DNA of 49,899 nucleotides. Origin: Chryseobacterium potabilaquae. GTDB lineage: Bacteria; Bacteroidota; Bacteroidia; Flavobacteriales; Weeksellaceae. The notes under the pieces were generated by a model. It saw only the letters and a list, made by a program, of their open reading frames with translations, did no database searches and had not been told where the DNA came from. The translations under genes and the position numbers were made by a program. This document shows, piece by piece, positions 43,739-49,899 of this stretch. Location of the stretch: positions 1 through 49,899 of the forward strand of contig NZ_CACVBR010000026.1 in NCBI RefSeq assembly GCF_902728265.1. Reading direction: 5' to 3'. Numbering within the stretch: position 1 is the stretch's first letter; every line of letters starts with the position of its first letter.

Positions 43739-45283
43739 ATGAGAAAAACGTTATTATTTATCACATTAGTAAATCTTGCTTATGCTCAAAGCCCAGCGGG
43801 ATATTATGATTCAGCCAATGGTTTAAGTGGAGCAGAACTGAAAACAGCATTAAGCAATATTATAACCCATGGTCATCAAGATAAAGGCTACGGCGGGCTT
43901 TGGACTGCTTATAAAACAACAGATCTAGATACCACCTATGAAAATGATGGTTCGATTTTAGATATTTACTCTGAAAAGCCTACTGGAGCTGATTCTTATC
44001 AATATACTCCGGGAAACAATCAATGCGGAACCTATGTAGGCGAAGGTCAATGCTATAATCGTGAACATATTGTACCACAAAGCTTGTTTTATAAAGATTC
44101 TCCCATGAGAAATGATATTCACTTCATTCGGGCTACAGATGGAAAAGTGAATGGTATGAGAAGTAATTATCCTTTTGGAATAGTAGGATCAACTACTTTC
44201 GTATCTCAAAACGGATCTAAATTAGGCAACTCTGCATCTTCAGGATATGCAGGAACCGTTTTTGAACCTATCGATGAATTTAAGGGAGATGTTGCCAGAA
44301 TGATTTTCTATTTTGTAACTCGTTATCAATCTCAACTTTCCTCTTTTTCTTCGGGAAATATGCTGGGAAATTCTACATTTCCGGGATTACAAAATTGGGA
44401 ATTGAATGTATTATTAGCATGGCATAATCAAGATCCTGTATCTCCAGCAGAAATTAATAGGAATAATGCTTCTTACTCATATCAGGGTAATAGAAATCCT
44501 TTTATTGATAACCCAGGCTATGTAAACCTCATTTGGGGATCTGGCTCAGCAAGTACAAGCACTACAATCAACTCCACAAACCCTAATTCAGGAACAGGCT
44601 GTATTAACGAAGATTTTGAGACTATTCCTACCAACAATGCTTCATCCTACTCTCAAAGAACATGGATGAATAATGGTATCAATTGGACCGCAACTGATGC
44701 AAGAACTGATACCACAATTTTCAATAAAGCTATTATAGTAAGAAACGGTTCGCTAACCTCAAGTGTTTCTAATAAAGGAATTGGTTCCTTAACTTTAACC
44801 ACACAATTGAAATTTTCCGGAAATAATGGAGCTTTGATCATAAAAGTAAATGATACTGTAGTGGGTACAGTTCCTTACAGTGACAAATCAACGACCACAA
44901 CCATTGATAACATTAATGTTTCAGGAAATGTAGTAATCACTTTGATTAATAATTCAACAGGTAACAGAGTGGCTATCGATAATTTGAGTTGGACTTGCTA
45001 TTCTGGAGCATCAAAACAAGACCAGCAAACTTTTATTGAAAAGAATACGAGTTCGGACCTTTTACAAATCTATCCTAACCCGGTATCTAACCAAGAAATT
45101 TTTGTAAAGGGACTCACACAAAACATCAAAGTAGCAGAAATCTATAATCCGCAAGGAAAGGTAATGGAAACAATTCATCATCCTTTCTCAAAAAAATCGA
45201 ACTCATTTAAAATTAAAAACTTAGAGCAAGGTATTTATTTTCTTAAGCTGGATAATACATTATTAAAATTTATCATTAGATAA
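43739..45283 (+). CDS. Endonuclease I family nuclease with T9SS sorting domain
   Basis: 514 aa. Signal peptide KTLLFITLVNLAYAQ. The endonuclease I domain (about 16-265) carries CYNREHIVPQSLFYKDSPMRNDIHFIRATDGKVNGMRSNYPFG, with the catalytic His in REHIVPQS and metal-binding Asn and Asp near NDIHF. A middle beta domain (about 285-420, GCINEDFETIPTNN, VAIDNLSWTC) looks like an adhesion or carbohydrate-binding unit. The last ~75 residues are a type-A T9SS C-terminal domain (LLQIYPNPVSN, FKIKNLEQGIYFLKL), so it is exported through the Bacteroidota type IX secretion system. It degrades extracellular DNA or RNA. Monocistronic. Confidence 0.93.
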   Translation: MRKTLLFITLVNLAYAQSPAGYYDSANGLSGAELKTALSNIITHGHQDKGYGGLWTAYKTTDLDTTYENDGSILDIYSEKPTGADSYQYTPGNNQCGTYVGEGQCYNREHIVPQSLFYKDSPMRNDIHFIRATDGKVNGMRSNYPFGIVGSTTFVSQNGSKLGNSASSGYAGTVFEPIDEFKGDVARMIFYFVTRYQSQLSSFSSGNMLGNSTFPGLQNWELNVLLAWHNQDPVSPAEINRNNASYSYQGNRNPFIDNPGYVNLIWGSGSASTSTTINSTNPNSGTGCINEDFETIPTNNASSYSQRTWMNNGINWTATDARTDTTIFNKAIIVRNGSLTSSVSNKGIGSLTLTTQLKFSGNNGALIIKVNDTVVGTVPYSDKSTTTTIDNINVSGNVVITLINNSTGNRVAIDNLSWTCYSGASKQDQQTFIEKNTSSDLLQIYPNPVSNQEIFVKGLTQNIKVAEIYNPQGKVMETIHHPFSKKSNSFKIKNLEQGIYFLKLDNTLLKFIIR

Positions 45284-45306
45284 GACGTCCTACATACCTT
45301 ATATCG

Positions 45307-45343
45307 AAACAGGTGTTATGTTATTTTGGCATAACACCTGTTT
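45307..45343. terminator. Bidirectional terminator
   Basis: AAACAGGTGTTATG / CATAACACCTGTTT is a perfect 14-bp stem with a 9-nt loop and a T6 tail, between the endonuclease and the convergent transglycosylase. Confidence 0.9.
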
Positions 45344-45370
45344 TTTAATAATTTTATGAGTTAAGAAATA

Positions 45371-46258
45371 TTACTTTTTCCCTTTGATAGACTGGAAAAG
45401 TATCTTACTCTTTTTTAAGAGAAAATCCGGCATCAAATCCATTGGGAGATGTAAGATACCTTCTCCTTTATTCTGTAATTCTTCTTTAATTCCTGGATTC
45501 CATGAAAGAAGCTGCTCCATACCCACCTTCAATTCATCTGCAATTATATTTAAATTAAACCCTGCATTAATGGACGTCTCCGCTAAAGAAGTCTGTTCTA
45601 CTTTACGCTTTCCATCGGTAAAGAAAACAGAATTTATTCTGGAAGAATTATAATTACTTATTACATCCTCAAGTTCTCTAGTCGCATAACAAGCATTCAA
45701 ATATTTCTTAACATGGTTAATAGTTTCCGCAGGTAAATATTTATAAAATTCATGATATTGAGAGGAACTCGCTTCTTGCATAGCTTTAGCAATATTTCCT
45801 TCACCACAATTATAAGCAGCCACTACAGTAACCCAATTATTGTATTTTTTATAAAGACTTGCTAAAGATATCACTGCGGTTTTTGTGCTTTTATAAAGAT
45901 CTGCCCGATTTTGTTCTGTCAGTCCATATTGATTGGCATGAGCACCCATCAACTGCCAAACACCTACAGCTCCGGCTTTAGAAATTGTATTTCGATTAAA
46001 ATGGGATTCAATGAGAGCTAAGTTCCTCAAATGCCTAGGCAGACCCTTCTGAGAAAGCGAGTACTCTATAAAATTAACAATTTCTTTATTATTATTAATA
46101 ATGGTCCTATATTTCTTAACACTGTTTTCCGAAGTATCTGTTGCCGCCAGAAACTGAGCATTGACAAAAGTCGAAGAGCTGATCAGTACCAATCTAAAAA
46201 AAACACTTTTAAAGCTACTACTTTTTACCAAAAGGGTATTTATAATTTTACTATCCAT
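45371..46258 (-). CDS. Lytic transglycosylase, SLT/MltD-like
   Basis: 295 aa. N-terminal hydrophobic segment (about 18-35, VFFRLVLISSSTFVNAQ) acts as signal. The SLT domain covers about 60-200: catalytic Glu84 in LALIESHF, KAGAVGVWQLMGAHANQYGL, VVAAYNCGEGNIAKAMQE and LPAETINHVKKYLNACYA. A C-terminal part with a LysM-like stretch (FNLNIIADELKVGMEQLLSWNPGI) follows. It cuts peptidoglycan to anhydro-sugars. Its ATG overlaps the TAA of the TssH-like gene (TAATG), so it is translationally coupled; in T6SS(iii) loci such an enzyme may open the wall for the needle. Housekeeping wall turnover is the alternative. Confidence 0.9.
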   Translation of the reverse strand: MDSKIINTLLVKSSSFKSVFFRLVLISSSTFVNAQFLAATDTSENSVKKYRTIINNNKEIVNFIEYSLSQKGLPRHLRNLALIESHFNRNTISKAGAVGVWQLMGAHANQYGLTEQNRADLYKSTKTAVISLASLYKKYNNWVTVVAAYNCGEGNIAKAMQEASSSQYHEFYKYLPAETINHVKKYLNACYATRELEDVISNYNSSRINSVFFTDGKRKVEQTSLAETSINAGFNLNIIADELKVGMEQLLSWNPGIKEELQNKGEGILHLPMDLMPDFLLKKSKILFQSIKGKK

Positions 46259-48753
46259 TATTCAACTCTCCAGCTTAATTTTTGTTCTTCCTTACCCCAA
46301 TCTGCATATATTGTTTGTCCAGATTTTACTTCTTCACGGACTATCATTTTGGAAATCGGTCTCGCTAATTGTGATCTAATAACCCCTGAAATCTGCCTTG
46401 CTCCATATTTACTGTTAAAGCCATCTAACGTAAGGCTTTTAATTGCCCTATCACTGATATTCATTGTAATCCCTAATCTTGCTAATGAAGTATGGAGGGA
46501 TTTTAATTGAATATTAAAAATTCTTTCTGCAATAGATTCTGTAATAGGTGCAAAAGGGATAATTTCTGTAATTCTTGCCAAAAACTCAGGTCTAAAACGG
46601 CCAGAATTAGTCATAATTTGCATGAGTGATGAAGATTCCGGAATATTTCCTTCTCCAAATTGTTTTATTATTTCTTCACTCCCGATATTGGATGTAAATA
46701 AAATGAGTGCATTGCTAAAATCTCCTTCTTTTCCTAGCTTATCATGAACCTTTCCCTCATCCATAATTTGTAAAAATATATCAAAGATCGAATGATGAGC
46801 TTTTTCTATTTCATCAAATAAAACAACGGTATAAGGTTGTTGTCTAATTTTATTAATCAACATTCCCCCTTCTTCATATCCTACATAGCCTGGAGGCGCT
46901 CCATAAAGAAGAGCAGCAGAATGCTCTTCTTTAAATTCGGACATGTCAAAACGAATCATAGCCTTTTCATCATTGAAGAGTAATTCTGCCATTGCTTTTG
47001 CCAATTCAGTTTTTCCTGTTCCAGTAGGCCCAAGAAGAAAGAAAGAACCAATCGGTTGACCGGGTTTATTCAATCCACTCCGATTTTCAACAATCGCATC
47101 AGAGAGTATTTTAAGCGCATGATCTTGTCCTACTACCCTCTTTAATAAAAGAGATTCCATATTGAGTAGCTTTTCTTTTTCTTGAGCTTGAATTTTTCCA
47201 ATAGGAATATTGGTTTTAGCAGCCATTACAGCAGCTAGTTCAAGTCTGTCCACTTTATGTCTTTTTTTAGCAGCATGCAATAACAACTCAGCATATGTAT
47301 CGTCAATTATTTTCTTAATATGCTCAACAGGCATCGAGTTATCAATTTGAGGCTGCTCAGCTAAGGATCCCCATAGTATTGGACTAATTTTATCTCTTAA
47401 TAAATGATAGGCCCAGATCAGTTCGTTAGCATTATCTTTTTCATTAAAAAAATCTTCTTTCAGAATTTCATTATACGTTTCTTTCCAATCTTGAAGCTCT
47501 TTCATAGAAAGCTCATCAAGTATTTTGATCGCCGCCATTGTTCTGTCAAGTAAATCAATCGCCGCATCGGGTAATTTTTTACCTTTTGAATACCTCTTCG
47601 CTAAACGCACACATTCAGGAAGAGCTGTTTTTTCCACTTCAATGTTGTGATGTTTTTTATATCTATCAATAAGTACTTCAATCATTTTAATACAATTCCT
47701 TTCATCAGGCTCATGTACTGTTAGTACCTCGAAACGACGATTGAAAGCTTGTTCAGGTTCAATAATTTTCCTATACTCCTCCTGAGTGGTTGCTCCAATT
47801 ACTGTAATTTCCCCTCTTGCTAATTCAGGTTTTAGAAGATTGGATACATTTCCGATACTCCCTTTCGGATCTAACAATGTGTGAATTTCATCAATGAATA
47901 AAATTCCCTTCTCCATCTTTTTACATTCATTAATAATCTTTTTTAGGCGATCTTCAATTTCACCTTTATAAGAAGTTCCTGCTAATAAAGCCCCTGTATC
48001 TAATTCCATCAGAGTGGCATTTTTTAACATTTCAGGCACATTTCCTTTTGTAATTTCAATGGCAAAACCATCCACTAAAGCTGTTTTACCCACTCCAGGC
48101 TCTCCGATAATAATTACATTGGGCTTACTTCTTCTACAAAGAATCTCAACCAACATTCTCAATTCTTTATCTCTGCCAATGATATTTTCCAAATCTCCTT
48201 TTCTTGCCTGCCTGGTTTTATCTATGCAATAATTTTTAAGAGAAGGAAAAGAGTGATCTGAAAACTCCGAACCATTTGAAAAAATAGAAGAAGTCTGCCC
48301 ACTTTGAGAAACCTCACCTACGATATCCTTTCTGTATAGATTAAAAATCTCATGTTCACGAAGAGGTAAAGATTTCAACTGCTGTAACGTGAAAGCCACT
48401 TGAGGTTTTACGATTGCTGTAAGAATGCATAAAGGAGTTATTTCATCCAATCCAAGTTTCAATCGCATATCATCAGCTTCTTCTACAATATCATCGACAT
48501 GATCATCTTTTATAATTTCATCCAAAAGATGTGTTGTTTTAGGATAATCTTCAATTCTTACTTCTGCCCACTCATAAAAATACCCTGGGTCTTTCTCAAG
48601 GCTTCTTAAAAAATCATTAAGGCCAATATCTTTATGCATTAAAGCCTGTAAAATATGAGGTCCACCATAAGTCGCATTATAGTTCTCTCTCGCAATCGAT
48701 TGTGCAATATGCAAAAGCTGTTTTACTGTTTCATTGGTTACCAGTACTCCCAT
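46258..48753 (-). CDS. TssH/ClpV-like AAA+ disaggregase
   Basis: 831 aa. An N-terminal Clp-N repeat domain (about 5-150) is followed by two AAA+ modules: Walker A GEPGVGKT around 217 with FIDEIHTLL, and GPTGTGKT around 575 with LFDEIEKAH. The middle domain between them is short compared with ClpB, and ClpA/ClpX-type ClpP-binding loops (IGF/L) are not visible. This architecture matches the TssH of Bacteroidota T6SS(iii), which recycles the contracted sheath. Coupling with a lytic transglycosylase agrees with that. A generic ClpB-type chaperone is less likely. No sheath or baseplate gene is visible in the window, and the locus may continue to the right. Confidence 0.85.
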   Translation of the reverse strand: MGVLVTNETVKQLLHIAQSIARENYNATYGGPHILQALMHKDIGLNDFLRSLEKDPGYFYEWAEVRIEDYPKTTHLLDEIIKDDHVDDIVEEADDMRLKLGLDEITPLCILTAIVKPQVAFTLQQLKSLPLREHEIFNLYRKDIVGEVSQSGQTSSIFSNGSEFSDHSFPSLKNYCIDKTRQARKGDLENIIGRDKELRMLVEILCRRSKPNVIIIGEPGVGKTALVDGFAIEITKGNVPEMLKNATLMELDTGALLAGTSYKGEIEDRLKKIINECKKMEKGILFIDEIHTLLDPKGSIGNVSNLLKPELARGEITVIGATTQEEYRKIIEPEQAFNRRFEVLTVHEPDERNCIKMIEVLIDRYKKHHNIEVEKTALPECVRLAKRYSKGKKLPDAAIDLLDRTMAAIKILDELSMKELQDWKETYNEILKEDFFNEKDNANELIWAYHLLRDKISPILWGSLAEQPQIDNSMPVEHIKKIIDDTYAELLLHAAKKRHKVDRLELAAVMAAKTNIPIGKIQAQEKEKLLNMESLLLKRVVGQDHALKILSDAIVENRSGLNKPGQPIGSFFLLGPTGTGKTELAKAMAELLFNDEKAMIRFDMSEFKEEHSAALLYGAPPGYVGYEEGGMLINKIRQQPYTVVLFDEIEKAHHSIFDIFLQIMDEGKVHDKLGKEGDFSNALILFTSNIGSEEIIKQFGEGNIPESSSLMQIMTNSGRFRPEFLARITEIIPFAPITESIAERIFNIQLKSLHTSLARLGITMNISDRAIKSLTLDGFNSKYGARQISGVIRSQLARPISKMIVREEVKSGQTIYADWGKEEQKLSWRVE

Positions 48754-48876
48754 ATATTGTTTATATTAATATTTTGTTCTTTAGTCCTTTGATATAATTT
48801 GTCAAGTCACAAATTACCATATTATATTAATCAGCAACTTGATTGATTTTTTTTTAATATGGATTTGTAATTAATT

Positions 48877-49347
48877 TCATTTTACTTTCTTTATCTTAAT
48901 TACTAACAAATCATTTTTATCTGTATCAATTTTATCATCTAAACCTTTCCTTATCATCCAGAAAATTACTAACCAACTCATCATAATAGTAGGTACAAGA
49001 CTTGAAATTACATTAGCAGCTACTTCTGACTCTAGATAAGTACTCCATGACGCTTCACGAGCATTAAAAATATCTCTATTTACAATTATTGAAAAAGTAG
49101 AAAATGATAATATATATAAAACTATTATAAAATATACTTTTTTTAGTCTCATAATCTTAAAAATGAAAGATACTATTACCATTAAAACTAATATTATCAG
49201 ATTAGTATATAAAATCTCTTCCAAAAAAGAGCACTCCATACACATAGAGGACATCTTTTCTTTCAATGAAAACAAACCTATATATGATTGTAAGCATCCT
49301 AAAAGATAACATATCATACATACAATAAAAATTTTGTTATAATTCAA
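48877..49347 (-). CDS. Four-helix membrane protein with CxxC loop (copy A of a tandem pair)
   Basis: 156 aa, not a family I recognise. Four hydrophobic helices at about 6-28, 46-66, 72-90 and 108-131. By positive-inside charge (RLKK between TM2 and TM3, RKGLDDK after TM4) the loops TM1-TM2 and TM3-TM4 face the periplasm. The first carries CMEC followed by SFLEE; the second carries FNAREASWSTYLE. Copy B has the same pattern (CMSC-SY and FEDRVASWSSYSFED), so these are paralogs. A DsbB/VKOR-like thiol site is imaginable because of the CxxC position after TM1, but the second cysteine pair of those enzymes is absent. It overlaps copy B by 11 bp. Confidence 0.7.
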   Translation of the reverse strand: MNYNKIFIVCMICYLLGCLQSYIGLFSLKEKMSSMCMECSFLEEILYTNLIILVLMVIVSFIFKIMRLKKVYFIIVLYILSFSTFSIIVNRDIFNAREASWSTYLESEVAANVISSLVPTIMMSWLVIFWMIRKGLDDKIDTDKNDLLVIKIKKVK

Positions 49348-49765
49348 TATGAAGACGTGTTTTATAAAATTTATAGTATAAATAAAAAGTCAAAACTCCT
49401 CCTGCAAGTATATACAAAAAGGATTGAAATGCTGTTGCTATCAAAGCATCTTCAAAACTATAAGAGCTCCAAGAAGCAACTCTGTCTTCAAATATGCTAT
49501 AATTGTTCAAAAAGGTAAAAAGCATAAAAATAGTAGATACTATTAAGCAGAATATTTTTTTATTGTATATTGTTTTAGCTGATATATATATAGCTATCGG
49601 CATGATAATCAATAATAATAAGGAAAAGAAAAATACATCATTAATATAAGAACAGCTCATACATGCAGCAGAAGTCTCAGATGAGAAAGAATGCATTGAA
49701 ATAAAAGTGGTTATAAAAGATAACAGGTAAGTTATTATACTAAAAATTATAATTTTATACATCAT
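49337..49765 (-). CDS. Four-helix membrane protein with CxxC loop (copy B)
   Basis: 142 aa from the ATG at 49765 (another ATG is at 49762). A GTG further out at 49777 lies inside the IS256 terminal repeat and is not a native start. Same fold as copy A: YKIIIFSIITYLL in TM1, CMSCSY in the first periplasmic loop, DRVASWSSYSFEDA in the second. It overlaps the start of copy A by 11 bp. Its upstream region is lost behind an IS element that ends 7 bp before the start codon, so its native promoter is displaced and its expression may now depend on the IS. Confidence 0.7.
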   Translation of the reverse strand: MMYKIIIFSIITYLLSFITTFISMHSFSSETSAACMSCSYINDVFFFSLLLLIIMPIAIYISAKTIYNKKIFCLIVSTIFMLFTFLNNYSIFEDRVASWSSYSFEDALIATAFQSFLYILAGGVLTFYLYYKFYKTRLHIEL

Positions 49766-49804
49766 ATTTATTGACACTATCTCGTAAAGTGTGTAAGTTA
49801 AAAA

Positions 49805-49840
49805 GTTAGGCTTGGATTTTATAATCTGAGCCTTTTTTCA
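49805..49840 (-). terminator. Terminator-like hairpin at the IS256 transposase stop
   Basis: AAAAAAGGCTCAG and, after an AT-rich loop, CAAGCCTAACTTTTT form an imperfect stem around AGGCT/AGCCT overlapping the end of the transposase, as is common in IS elements. Confidence 0.4.
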
Positions 49841-49899
49841 AAAATAAGCATAAATTGGTTGAGAACAATACCCCAATTTCGAATAGGCATGGTCCATTT
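49819..49899 (-). CDS. IS256-family transposase, C-terminal end (partial)
   Basis: The minus strand reads KWTMPIRNWGIVLNQFMLIF then EKRLRL and a TAA stop at 49819. The pattern KWTxPIxxWGxxLNQ..I.FE.R is the conserved C-terminus of IS256/mutator transposases. The gene enters from the right edge. Confidence 0.75.
   Translation of the reverse strand, partial: KWTMPIRNWGIVLNQFMLIFEKRLRL

Larger units (their letters stand above)
49773..49899 (-). mobile_element. IS256-family insertion sequence, right-hand part only
   Basis: The visible end is the terminal inverted repeat beginning GACACTATCTCG at 49773 and continuing AAAGTGTGTAAGTTAAAA, which lines up with the IS256-type end pattern GA...TC.GTA...TGTGTAA. 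The transposase 3' end lies inside it. The other end and any target duplication are outside the window. Confidence 0.7.

Noticed and set aside
49766..49777. GTG start of copy B of the tandem membrane proteins
   Set aside because: The GTG lies in the IS256 terminal repeat; the ATG codons at 49765 and 49762 are the native starts.

Overview
The window is AT-rich chromosomal DNA from a member of the Bacteroidota, most likely a Flavobacteriia species of the Chryseobacterium/Weeksellaceae type. The evidence is a SusC/SusD pair, TonB-dependent receptors with lipoprotein partners, a C-terminal T9SS sorting domain, mevalonate-pathway HMG-CoA synthase, a T6SS(iii)-like TssH ATPase, and many Bacteroidota-type promoters (-7 box TAnnTTTG, some with TTTG near -33). 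There is no sigma70-style TATAAT/TTGACA architecture. I saw no rRNA, tRNA or CRISPR array.

Layout. Positions 1-405 are mobile-element debris: the start of an ISAon1-type transposase gene leaving the window on the left, abutting the decayed C-terminus of a related transposase. Next comes a standalone, very AT-rich OLD-like ATPase/TOPRIM nuclease (406-2262), a plausible defence gene. Positions 2.6-9 kb hold envelope genes: a CHRD lipoprotein, a DUF6759-like secreted protein, a three-gene thioredoxin/DUF3575/small-membrane operon, and a NamZ-type muramidase facing an FtsX-type permease. Positions 9-13 kb hold a cysteine-synthase/CBS-like enzyme, a YcxB-like protein, CbpM-CbpA and a DAACS symporter.

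Positions 13.2-16.4 kb form an aldehyde-oxidation module: a DUF779 protein and an ExaC-like dehydrogenase, divergent from an AraC regulator, with a candidate 21-bp-phased operator in between. A SusC/SusD pair without neighbouring glycosidases follows (16.5-20.8 kb). Then come HMG-CoA synthase, a zinc-ribbon methyltransferase, an M1 aminopeptidase, a GT-C-like membrane protein, thymidylate synthase, a GreA-like protein, a GH13 lipoprotein and a pRiA4b-ORF3-type acidic protein.

Positions 31.4-38.6 kb form a coherent-looking module. A PhoR/PhoB-like two-component pair is divergent from a TonB receptor, which is followed by two paralogous beta-helix-like lipoproteins. It reads as a regulated outer-membrane uptake system with unknown ligand. 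Housekeeping genes follow (hemL, a glucosaminidase with LysM, an ACC-deaminase-like enzyme), then small conserved proteins and a T9SS-exported endonuclease I.

The right end (45.4-49.9 kb) looks like the edge of a T6SS(iii)-type locus: a lytic transglycosylase translationally coupled to a TssH/ClpV-like ATPase, then two tandem paralogous four-helix membrane proteins of unknown family. An IS256-family element ends 7 bp upstream of the outer paralog's start codon. Transcription is mostly in short units bounded by strong hairpin terminators, several of which overlap stop codons between convergent genes.
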